In this document: one piece after another, positions 48,736 through 55,454 of the stretch
Numbering within the stretch: position 1 is the stretch's first letter
Layout: each line of letters begins with the position of its first letter
NCBI RefSeq assembly: GCF_014212175.1
Contig: NZ_JACJVR010000072.1
Location: forward strand, 1 to 55,454
Reading direction: 5' to 3'
From: Cohnella xylanilytica
GTDB taxonomy: Bacteria; Bacillota; Bacilli; Paenibacillales; Paenibacillaceae
Length of the DNA stretch: 55,454 nt
Translations under genes and position numbers: made by a program
Notes under the pieces: model-generated
Told to the model about the DNA's origin: nothing
Database searches by the model: none
Seen by the model: only the letters and a program-made list of their open reading frames with translations

Positions 48736-50286
48736 ATGGCGACGCGCCAAAATCGATTCGGATTCATTCTCGCGGGGCTCTTGCTCGGCATCTTCGTCGC
48801 GGCGATCGACAATACGATCGTGGCGACGGCGATGGGGACGATCGTCTCCGACCTCGGCGGGCTCGACAAGTTCGTCTGGGTTACCTCGGCTTACCTGGTC
48901 ACGGAGATGGCCGGCATGCCGATCTTCGGCAAGCTGTCCGACATGTACGGGCGGAAGCGGTTCTTCGTGCTCGGCATCTTCCTGTTCCTGCTCGGCTCGG
49001 TGCTGTGCGGCACGGCGACGAACATCGTCGAGCTCAGCATCTACCGGGCGATTCAAGGCGTCGGAGGCGGCGCGCTCGTGCCGATCGCCTTCACGATTCT
49101 GTTCGACGTCATTCCGATGGAGAAGAGGGGCAGCATGTCCGGCATCTTCGGCGCCGTCTTCGGGACGTCGAGCCTGTTCGGGCCTCTGCTCGGCGCCTAT
49201 ATCGTCGATCATATCGACTGGCGCTGGATTTTCTACATCAACCTGCCGCTCGGATTGATCGCTCTATTCTTCATCCTGTTTTGCTACAAAGAATCGGTCG
49301 AACACTCCAAGCAGCGAATCGACTGGTGGGGAGCGGCGACTCTCGTCGGGGCGGTCGTCTGCCTCATGTTCTCGCTGGAGCTCGGAGGCCAGGAATACGC
49401 TTGGGATTCGGCCCCAATTCTGTCCCTGTTCGCCGCCGCGGCCGTCCTGTTCGTCCTGTTCCTCTACGTCGAGACGAAGGCGCAGGAGCCGATTATCTCC
49501 TACTCGATGTTCCGCAGGAGACTGTTCGCGGCCAGCACGGTCGCAGGCATGTTCTACGGAGCGGGCTTCATTACGTTCGCGATGTACATTCCGATTTTCG
49601 TCCAGGGGGTCAACGGGGGTTCGGCGACGAATTCCGGCCTCATCCTTCTGCCGATGACGCTCGGCTCCGTGGCCGCGGCGCAGATCGGCGGCTTCCTGGC
49701 GACGAAGATGCCTTACCGCAATATCATGATCCTGTCCGCGATCGTCTTCACGCTCGGCACCTTCCTGCTCAGCACGCTGACCCCCGACACGGCGACATGG
49801 GAGCTGACCTTGTACATGATCGTGGCCGGGCTCGGCGTCGGCTTCTCCTTCTCGGTGCTCGGGATGGCGAGCATGCACGGCTTCGACGCCCGCCAGCGGG
49901 GTTCGGCGAGCTCGACGATGTCGTTCGTCCGTTCGCTCGGCATGACGGTAGGGCTGACGATCTTCGGCATCCTGCAGCGCAACGAGCTGAGCTCGAAGCT
50001 GGCGGGCGCGTTCGGCGGGGCGTCCGGCGCTCCGGGCGGCGAATCGTTCGGCAACATCCGCGAGTCGCTGTCCTCGGAGAAGCGGGCGGCCATTCCGAAG
50101 GACATTCTGGATCGCATCATCGACGCCATGTCCTCGTCGATCACGACGATGTTCCTCTGGGCTCTCGTCCCGGCGGTGCTGGCGCTCGTCGCGGTGCTGT
50201 ACATGGGCAAGGAGCGCCTGCAGCTTCCTCCGAAGGGAGCCAAGAAGCAGCCGGGCGGCCGGCCCGAATACGGCGGAGGACACTGA
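48736..50286 (+). CDS. DHA2-family MFS drug exporter, first copy
   Basis: A 516-residue proton-coupled exporter with 14 predicted helices, of the EmrB/QacA (DHA2) family. Motif A is GKLSDMYGRKR. The family motif in helix 1 appears as AAIDNTIVATAMGTI with the membrane acidic residue. Helix 5 motif C is found in FGPLLGAYIVDHIDWRWIF. It probably exports drugs or metabolites. GGAGGT lies ten bases before the ATG. A terminator follows. Confidence 0.93.
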   Translation: MATRQNRFGFILAGLLLGIFVAAIDNTIVATAMGTIVSDLGGLDKFVWVTSAYLVTEMAGMPIFGKLSDMYGRKRFFVLGIFLFLLGSVLCGTATNIVELSIYRAIQGVGGGALVPIAFTILFDVIPMEKRGSMSGIFGAVFGTSSLFGPLLGAYIVDHIDWRWIFYINLPLGLIALFFILFCYKESVEHSKQRIDWWGAATLVGAVVCLMFSLELGGQEYAWDSAPILSLFAAAAVLFVLFLYVETKAQEPIISYSMFRRRLFAASTVAGMFYGAGFITFAMYIPIFVQGVNGGSATNSGLILLPMTLGSVAAAQIGGFLATKMPYRNIMILSAIVFTLGTFLLSTLTPDTATWELTLYMIVAGLGVGFSFSVLGMASMHGFDARQRGSASSTMSFVRSLGMTVGLTIFGILQRNELSSKLAGAFGGASGAPGGESFGNIRESLSSEKRAAIPKDILDRIIDAMSSSITTMFLWALVPAVLALVAVLYMGKERLQLPPKGAKKQPGGRPEYGGGH

Positions 50287-50305
50287 CCGCTCCGCGCCCG
50301 CACCC

Positions 50306-50349
50306 ATCCTCGCTTCCGTGCGATTCGAACGGGGCGAGGATTCTTTTTT
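50306..50349 (+). terminator. Terminator after the first exporter gene
   Basis: ATCCTCGC (50306-50313) pairs with GCGAGGAT (50334-50341), followed by TCTTTTTTT. Confidence 0.85.
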
Positions 50350-50561
50350 TGCCCGATGGCGCATTCGGTTCATATTCAGTTCATATTCCCCCCGTAATCT
50401 AAGGCGCGTGGAGAGTGGATGAGGTTGGAAAAAAAGAGAAGCGCGGCGTTCCGGGAAATACGGCCGTTCCCGGAACGAACGTCGCCGGCCGCCCGGAGGC
50501 AACCCCCGCGCGGCGAAGTCGTTCCCTCTTACGAAGTATGGATCCTTATGAGGTGATTCTT

Positions 50562-52079
50562 ATGGCAGCAGCAAAAGGCAACAACAAAGCGCTGGTCCTG
50601 ACCGCGCTCCTGATCGGCCTGATCTTCGCGGAGCTCGACGAGACGATCGTGTCGACGGCGATGCCGACGATTATCCGCGATCTGCACGGCTTGTCGCTGT
50701 ACGGCTGGGTAGCCGGCGTGTACATGCTCGCGCTGACGATCTTCATGCCGATCATCGGCAAGCTGGCCGACCTGTTCGGCCGCAAGAAGCTTTACCTGAC
50801 CAGCATCGGCCTCTTCATCGGCGGCTCGATCGTCTGCGGTCTGTCGCAATCGATGGAGATGCTGCTGGTCGGCCGCGGCATTCAAGGAATCGGGGCCGGA
50901 GGCTTGATGCCGCTGGCGATGGTCATTCTCGGCGACACGTATCCGCTCGAGCAGAGGGCCAAGATCCAGGCGGCGATCGGCCCGGTCATGTTCCTGCCGC
51001 AGCTGCTCGGACCGACGGTCGGCGGCTACATCGTCGGCCATATCAGCTGGCACTGGGTGTTCCTGATCAACATTCCCGTCGGGCTTCTGGCCGCGGCGGT
51101 GCTCTCCATCGGCATGCGGGAAGCGAGAGGCGAAGAGAAGCGGTCCATCGACTGGGCCGGCGCCTTCACCTTGATGCTCGGTCTTCTGTCGCTCCTGCTG
51201 GCGCCCGTTCTGATCGACAACCAAGGGCTCAGCTGGTCGTCGCCGCAAGTGATCGGCCTGCTCGTTCTGTCCCTCCTGCTGTTCGCTCTGCTCGTGCGGA
51301 TCGAGAAGCGGGCGAAGGAGCCGATCATTCCGCTGCACCTGTTCAAGAACCGGACGGTCGTCGTTCTGTCGCTGTTCGTGTTCGTCCTGATGATGGGCCT
51401 GATGGGCGGCCTCTCGTCGTTCCCGTTCTTCGCCCAGAACGTCATGGGGCTGACGCCGACCGCTTCGGGCTACCTGAACATGGCGGCGATGGCCGGAGCG
51501 ATTCCGGCGAGCATTCTGATCGGCTTCCTCATTACGAAGATCGCTTACCGGACGCTGTTCATCGTCTCCTTCATCCTGCCGATCGTCGGCATGTATCTGC
51601 TGACTCAGATCGGCGTCGACACGACCGTCGTCTACATCGTCGTCACGTTCTTCATCACGGGCATCGGGATGGGCGCGTTGTTCGGAAGCGACAATCTGAT
51701 CGTGCAGGAATCGGTCGAGAAGGAGCATAGCGGCGTCGCGCTGTCGACCGTGCAGCTGTTCCAGTCGCTCGGCATGACGATCGGGCTCAGCGTCTTCGGC
51801 AGCCTGCTCGCCAACAACATCAAGAGCGGCGTCATGGATCTGAGCGATCAGCTGCCCCCCGGGACGGCGGGCACGATCGCGACGGGCGGCATTCCGGCGG
51901 GGCTCGCCCCCGATCTGGTCGAGAAGGTGCGATTCGCGTTCTCGGACGCGTTCCAGAATATTTTCACCATCGGTCTCGTCTTCGCCTTCGTCGCCTTCGG
52001 ACTCTGCTGGTTCCTGAAGAAGGAAGTGCTGAAGAAGAGGGAAGAGGGCGAGGAGCAGGCGCTGCAGCAAGGCGCTTGA
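50562..52079 (+). CDS. DHA2-family MFS drug exporter, second copy
   Basis: A 505-residue exporter with 14 predicted helices. The acidic helix-1 motif is FAELDETIVSTAMPTII, motif A is GKLADLFGRKK, and motif C is PQLLGPTVGGYIVGHISWHW. It is a paralogue of the upstream exporter but in its own transcription unit, since a terminator lies between them. ATG at 50562 follows GAGGTG. Upstream in-frame starts (50415) would add a disordered tail without a better ribosome binding site. Confidence 0.92.
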   Translation: MAAAKGNNKALVLTALLIGLIFAELDETIVSTAMPTIIRDLHGLSLYGWVAGVYMLALTIFMPIIGKLADLFGRKKLYLTSIGLFIGGSIVCGLSQSMEMLLVGRGIQGIGAGGLMPLAMVILGDTYPLEQRAKIQAAIGPVMFLPQLLGPTVGGYIVGHISWHWVFLINIPVGLLAAAVLSIGMREARGEEKRSIDWAGAFTLMLGLLSLLLAPVLIDNQGLSWSSPQVIGLLVLSLLLFALLVRIEKRAKEPIIPLHLFKNRTVVVLSLFVFVLMMGLMGGLSSFPFFAQNVMGLTPTASGYLNMAAMAGAIPASILIGFLITKIAYRTLFIVSFILPIVGMYLLTQIGVDTTVVYIVVTFFITGIGMGALFGSDNLIVQESVEKEHSGVALSTVQLFQSLGMTIGLSVFGSLLANNIKSGVMDLSDQLPPGTAGTIATGGIPAGLAPDLVEKVRFAFSDAFQNIFTIGLVFAFVAFGLCWFLKKEVLKKREEGEEQALQQGA

Positions 52080-52101
52080 GGCTTGCCGGGAAGACGGCAT
52101 G

Positions 52102-52129
52102 GGCGCATCTCCGCGAGGGGGTGCGCCTT
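52102..52129 (+). terminator. Weak terminator-like hairpin
   Basis: GGCGCATC (52102-52109) pairs with GGTGCGCC (52120-52127), one G-T pair, with only TT after it. Likely partial termination behind the second exporter gene. Confidence 0.4.
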
Positions 52130-52196
52130 GTCGTTCGCGGGGAGGCGTACGTTCCCGGGTTGGCTTCGTTTGGCTGAGGTTTACGGAGGAACAATG

Positions 52197-52205
52197 TGCT
52201 ATAAT
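52197..52205 (+). promoter_or_regulatory. Extended -10 promoter of prfC
   Basis: TGCTATAAT is a perfect extended -10 element. No good -35 is present at the right distance, which extended -10 promoters do not need. Transcription should start near 52212. Confidence 0.65.
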
Positions 52206-52243
52206 GGAATCTGCCATTTTCCTAAGGAAGGGAACTTCAAACG

Positions 52244-53830
52244 ATGAGCCAAACGTTGCGCGAAGAATTGGAGCAAGAAGTGGCCAAGCGCCGCACCTTC
52301 GCGATTATCTCCCACCCCGACGCGGGGAAGACGACGCTGACCGAGAAGCTGCTGCTGTTCGGAGGCGCGATCCATATCGCGGGCTCCGTCAAGGCGCGGA
52401 AGGCGGCCCGTCACGCGACAAGCGACTGGATGGAGATCGAGAAGCAGCGGGGGATCTCCGTTACGTCCTCGGTCATGCAGTTCGAATATGCCGGCAAGCA
52501 CGTCAACATTCTCGATACGCCGGGTCACCAAGACTTCAGCGAAGACACGTATCGCACGCTGACGGCCGCGGACAGCGCGGTCATGCTTATCGACGTCGCC
52601 AAAGGCGTCGAGGCGCAGACGATCAAGCTGTTCCAGGTGTGCGCCAAGCGGGGCATTCCGATCTTCACGTTCATCAATAAGCTCGACCGCGAGGGACAGA
52701 ACCCGTTCGACCTGCTCGAGGAGATCGAGCGCGTGCTCGGCATCCGTTCGGTGCCGATGAACTGGCCGGTCGGCATGGGCCGCGAGCTGTGCGGCGTCTA
52801 CGACCGGATGAAGAAGCAGGTGGAGCTGTTCAACGGCAGCGACCATTCGACCATCGAAGTGCGCAAGGTCGAAGACTACAACGATCCGATCATCCGCGAG
52901 ATGGCGGGCGACTACCTGGCCGACCAGCTGACGCAGGACCTGGAGCTGCTCGACGTCGCGGGCGACCCGTTCGACTACGAGAAGGTGCTGGCGGGACAGC
53001 TGACGCCGGTCTTCTTCGGCAGCGCCGTCAACAACTTCGGCGTGCAGACGTTCCTCGAGAACTTCCTGCAGCTCGCGCCGGCTCCGACGCCGCGCCGCAG
53101 CACCGACGGCCCGATCGAGCCGGCGACCGAGAAGTTCTCCGGGTATATTTTCAAGATCCAGGCGAACATGAACCCGGCGCACCGCGACCGGCTGGCGTTC
53201 CTGCGCATCTGCTCCGGCAAGTTCCAGCGCGGCATGAGCGTGAAGCACGTCCGCGCGGGCAAGGATATCAAGCTGTCGCAGCCGCAGCAGTTCCTCGCGC
53301 AGGACCGCGAGATCGTGGACACCGCGTATCCGGGCGACATCATCGGCTTGTTCGACCCGGGCATCTTCCGGATCGGAGACTCGCTGAGCGAAGGCAGCCA
53401 GATCACGTTCGACGAGCTGCCGACGTTCTCGCCGGAGATCTTCGCCAAGGTGTCGGTCAAGAACGCGCTTAAGCAGAAGCAGTATCTCAAGGGGCTGGAC
53501 CAGCTGACCGAGGAAGGCATGGTGCAGGTGTTCCGCTCGATCGGCCCGTTCGAGGATACGTACCTCGGCGTCGTCGGCCAGCTGCAGTTCGACGTGTTCG
53601 AGTACCGGATGAAGAACGAATACGGCGTCGACATCCAGCTCGCGCGCACGCCGTTCCAGTTCGCCCGCTGGATCGTCGCCGACAAGCTCGACGCGTCCAA
53701 GTTCCGCATCAACTCGACGCTCGTGAAGGACAAGAACGACAACGACGTCGCGCTGTTCGAGAACGAGTACGCGATGCGCACCGCGATGGAGCGCATGCCG
53801 GAAGTGACGTTCCTGGAGACGGCTCCGTAA
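52244..53830 (+). CDS. prfC: Peptide chain release factor 3
   Basis: A 528-residue translational GTPase that recycles RF1/RF2 from the ribosome after termination. The G motifs are intact: SHPDAGKTTLTEKLL (G1), QRGISVTSS (G2), DTPGHQDFSED (G3) and NKLDREG (G4). The C-terminal RF3 domains follow, with DNDVALFENEYAM near the end. ATG lies ten bases after AAGGAAGGGA. No T-run terminator lies directly behind the gene. A truncated second copy of its end is found at 55006-55161. Confidence 0.97.
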   Translation: MSQTLREELEQEVAKRRTFAIISHPDAGKTTLTEKLLLFGGAIHIAGSVKARKAARHATSDWMEIEKQRGISVTSSVMQFEYAGKHVNILDTPGHQDFSEDTYRTLTAADSAVMLIDVAKGVEAQTIKLFQVCAKRGIPIFTFINKLDREGQNPFDLLEEIERVLGIRSVPMNWPVGMGRELCGVYDRMKKQVELFNGSDHSTIEVRKVEDYNDPIIREMAGDYLADQLTQDLELLDVAGDPFDYEKVLAGQLTPVFFGSAVNNFGVQTFLENFLQLAPAPTPRRSTDGPIEPATEKFSGYIFKIQANMNPAHRDRLAFLRICSGKFQRGMSVKHVRAGKDIKLSQPQQFLAQDREIVDTAYPGDIIGLFDPGIFRIGDSLSEGSQITFDELPTFSPEIFAKVSVKNALKQKQYLKGLDQLTEEGMVQVFRSIGPFEDTYLGVVGQLQFDVFEYRMKNEYGVDIQLARTPFQFARWIVADKLDASKFRINSTLVKDKNDNDVALFENEYAMRTAMERMPEVTFLETAP

Positions 53831-54147
53831 CGGGACGAGGGTTATCCGCAAATCAGCAAGAAGCTCCGTAACGCCATAAATAGGAACGACCCCCGCCTCA
53901 AGTCGCCTGCAGCAGATCAACTTCGCCCAACAACACGAAGGGGGGATTTTCTCCCCCCCATAAAACTTACCGTATGTTATTAAATATCAATACCCGGAAT
54001 TATTAGTTGGCCATAATGGAGAGCCCAAGGTAAGCTGTAATCGGTAACCGGCTCGAACAATGGCCTTTTGTTTTGCCGCAGGTAAGCTTGATAACGAATA
54101 ACTTGGCTTGCTTGATTACAAATACGATTATACGAGGAGTGGACGTC
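53831..54147 (+). other. Gap between prfC and the AT-rich gene
   Basis: 317 bases without a gene. The motif GCTCCGTAACG from the prfC end recurs at 53863-53873. A hairpin of GGGGGGA (53940-53946) with TCCCCCC (53952-53958) lacks a T-run. Base composition shifts from GC-rich to AT-rich near 53960, which marks the left edge of the foreign-looking segment. Confidence 0.5.
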
Positions 54148-55002
54148 ATGAAAAAGCTGATCTCTGCAGCTACTGCGATAAGCGTGCTGATCTCCGCATC
54201 ATCCGCATACGCCGCCGAACCCGTGAAATTACTTATGAAAAATCAAGCTGATGACGCATCGATTGCAATTTCCTCCGATGTGAAGCCCGAAATTAAGAAT
54301 AACCGAACAATGGTGCCTCTGCGAATTATCAGTGAAAATTTGGGAGCTAAGGTCAACTGGTCGGGTTCGGAAGTTGTGCTTACAAAAAGCAATGTGAAGA
54401 TTATTTTACAACTGAATAGCAATACAGCAGTGAAAAACGGTAAAACGGAGACGCTTGATGTCAAACCTTACTTAAAGAATAATCGCACGATGGTTCCACT
54501 TCGTTTTATTGCAGAGATGTTTGGTTGCAATGTCAGTTACAGCAACTCAGCAGTAACTGTTGAGACCAAGCCATTGATAATCGATGGTGTAGAAGTGAAA
54601 GCATTGCAACAAGAATACCACCTGACTATGGGCGGCGTAGTAAATCAAATCAATGGAAATGCCTATAATGAAGCAATCTATAATATTTTTGTAGAAAACA
54701 AAGGTAAGAAGGTCGAAGCACCTTCTAATTACACCTGGAATAGTCACCCCAGCCCTGGCGACTACTATAAAGTTGGACAATATGACTTTTTAGACAAAAA
54801 GGGGAACAGCATAAAACGTTTTGACATTTATACTTTAGTTCGAGAAGCACCGACTGAGGGGGACCCTGAGGTTTTGATTTATGAAGCGAATGACAACCAA
54901 TGGTATATGTTTAAGTACACAGCAAGTCAAGATATTCGGCAGTTAATTGATGTAGCCTCAACGAACGGTTTTCTAAAGCAGATCAGTAACACAGCTCCGT
55001 AA
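54148..55002 (+). CDS. Secreted copper-amine-oxidase N-domain protein
   Basis: A 284-residue secreted protein. The signal peptide is residues 1 to about 22 (LISASSAYA). Two tandem Cu-amine-oxidase-N repeats follow, each containing KNNRTMVPLR (about 50-59 and 110-119), a common binding module in Paenibacillus surface proteins; no oxidase domain is present. The C-terminal half (about 145-284) is unlike anything I recognise. Codon use is AT-rich and unlike all neighbours, and the gene sits between prfC and a duplicated prfC fragment, so transfer or rearrangement is likely. ATG follows GAGGAG. Confidence 0.85.
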   Translation: MKKLISAATAISVLISASSAYAAEPVKLLMKNQADDASIAISSDVKPEIKNNRTMVPLRIISENLGAKVNWSGSEVVLTKSNVKIILQLNSNTAVKNGKTETLDVKPYLKNNRTMVPLRFIAEMFGCNVSYSNSAVTVETKPLIIDGVEVKALQQEYHLTMGGVVNQINGNAYNEAIYNIFVENKGKKVEAPSNYTWNSHPSPGDYYKVGQYDFLDKKGNSIKRFDIYTLVREAPTEGDPEVLIYEANDNQWYMFKYTASQDIRQLIDVASTNGFLKQISNTAP

Positions 55003-55005
55003 AAG

Positions 55006-55161
55006 TCTGCTCCGGCAAGTTCCAGCGCGGCATGAGCGTGAAGCACGTTCGCGCGGGCAAGGACATCAAGCTGTCGCAGCCGCAGAACGACGTCGCGCTG
55101 TTCGAGAACGAGTACGCGATGCGCACCGCGATGGAGCGGATGCTGGAAGCGAAGTTCCTGG
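55006..55161 (+). pseudogene. prfC: Truncated duplicate of the prfC 3' region
   Basis: Bases 55006-55085 match prfC 53208-53287 in 78 of 80 positions. Bases 55086-55161 match prfC 53741-53816 in 72 of 76. The two blocks are joined directly, so 453 bases (151 codons, in frame) are missing. The start of the gene is absent and the reading frame runs past the normal stop. It cannot make a working factor. Confidence 0.9.
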
Positions 55162-55178
55162 TGAGAATACGCGAATCA

Positions 55179-55212
55179 ACCGCGATCCTCCCGGCGAGGA
55201 CGCGGTTTTTTT
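55179..55212 (+). terminator. Terminator after the prfC fragment
   Basis: ACCGCG (55179-55184) pairs with CGCGGT (55201-55206), with inner TCCTC and GAGGA pairs, then seven T. It is probably the original prfC terminator, since the intact gene lacks one. Confidence 0.85.
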
Positions 55213-55247
55213 GGCATGCCGAACGATCCTCTTCGCGGGAGGAGGGG

Positions 55248-55324
55248 CTAACGAACCGGAGAGACGCTATTTCGCCGAAAATCGCGTTTTGCAATCTCTA
55301 ACGAACCGGAGAGACGCTATTTGG
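55248..55324 (+). repeat. Two direct copies of the 27-base repeat, 50-base spacing
   Basis: CTAACGAACCGGAGAGACGC followed by TATTT occurs at 55248 and again at 55298, exactly 50 bases apart. The 23-base spacer contains the dyad AAAATCGCGTTTT. Same family as 27209-27285. Confidence 0.85.
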
Positions 55325-55358
55325 CTTAGAACGGCCCCTTTTCCGGTAAATCGACGCC

Positions 55359-55432
55359 AATAGCGTCTCCTGAGTCCGTTAGAAATTCAAAATCGGCTTT
55401 TGGAGCCAAATAAGGTCTGTGGGATTCGTTAG
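55359..55432 (-). repeat. Two inverted copies of the 27-base repeat, 50-base spacing
   Basis: On the reverse strand CTAACGGACTCAGGAGACGC starts at 55382 and CTAACGAATCCCACAGACC starts at 55432, again 50 bases apart, with spacer dyad AAAAGCCGATTTT. They face the direct pair at 55248-55324, so the four copies can form one long stem-loop. The window ends shortly after without another gene. Confidence 0.75.
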
Positions 55433-55454
55433 AGCTATTAAGCCCCCTAATTAG

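Overview
The window looks like a chromosomal segment of a high-GC endospore-forming Firmicute of the Paenibacillaceae (Paenibacillus or Cohnella type). The evidence is the 5S rRNA and tRNA sequences, AGGAGG-type ribosome binding sites with frequent GTG and TTG starts, a Lia/Psp envelope-stress cluster, a YhbD-bactofilin cluster, and Lpl/Ytc-type sugar ABC transporters controlled by a membrane-bound AraC regulator. Family assignments come from reading the sequence, without database searches.

Layout. 1-1917: the 3' end of a ribosomal RNA operon (23S tail, 5S) followed by 15 tRNA genes and an intrinsic terminator, with a MEKHLA-domain gene immediately behind the terminator. 2360-8758: a nitrite-assimilation module. 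An ANTAR antiterminator gene coupled to a TrpD2-like gene diverges from nirB-nirD-nirC-cobA. The nirB leader carries a GlnR/TnrA-type box over the promoter, two ANTAR hexaloop hairpins and an overlapping terminator. 9214-21229: a rhamnogalacturonan-I (pectin) utilisation locus with a PL11 lyase, two ABC permeases and a binding lipoprotein, an AraC regulator, a polysaccharide deacetylase, a beta-propeller protein and a rhamnogalacturonan acetylesterase. 21316-22038: an NlpC/P60 cell-wall hydrolase. 22312-27061: an envelope-stress cluster (LiaI-like protein, two PspA proteins, PspC, LiaF, LiaS, LiaR).

27062-27666 is a mostly non-coding gap holding 50-nt-spaced repeats and an AT palindrome. 27667-42601 is a dense, same-strand catabolic island: GntR regulator, ribose-type ABC transporter, GH20-like hydrolase, M20 deacylase or peptidase, RidA, MBL hydrolase, class V aminotransferase, zinc alcohol dehydrogenase, Gfo/Idh/MocA oxidoreductase, FAH hydrolase and a chemoreceptor. 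I see no terminator inside it and a strong one after it. The substrate is unknown; the gene set suggests an N-acylated amino sugar, aminocyclitol or related compound. This is the best candidate for an undescribed pathway.

42775-43989: two small reverse-strand genes of unknown function. 44297-46534: zwf and a cyclase-family hydrolase. 46664-48689: a YhbD-like regulator and two bactofilins. 48736-52079: two DHA2-type drug exporters. 52244-53830: prfC (RF3). The right end is different in character: an AT-rich gene for a secreted copper-amine-oxidase-N-domain protein, then a deleted duplicate of the end of prfC, a terminator, and a direct plus inverted array of the same 50-nt-spaced repeats found near 27.2 kb.
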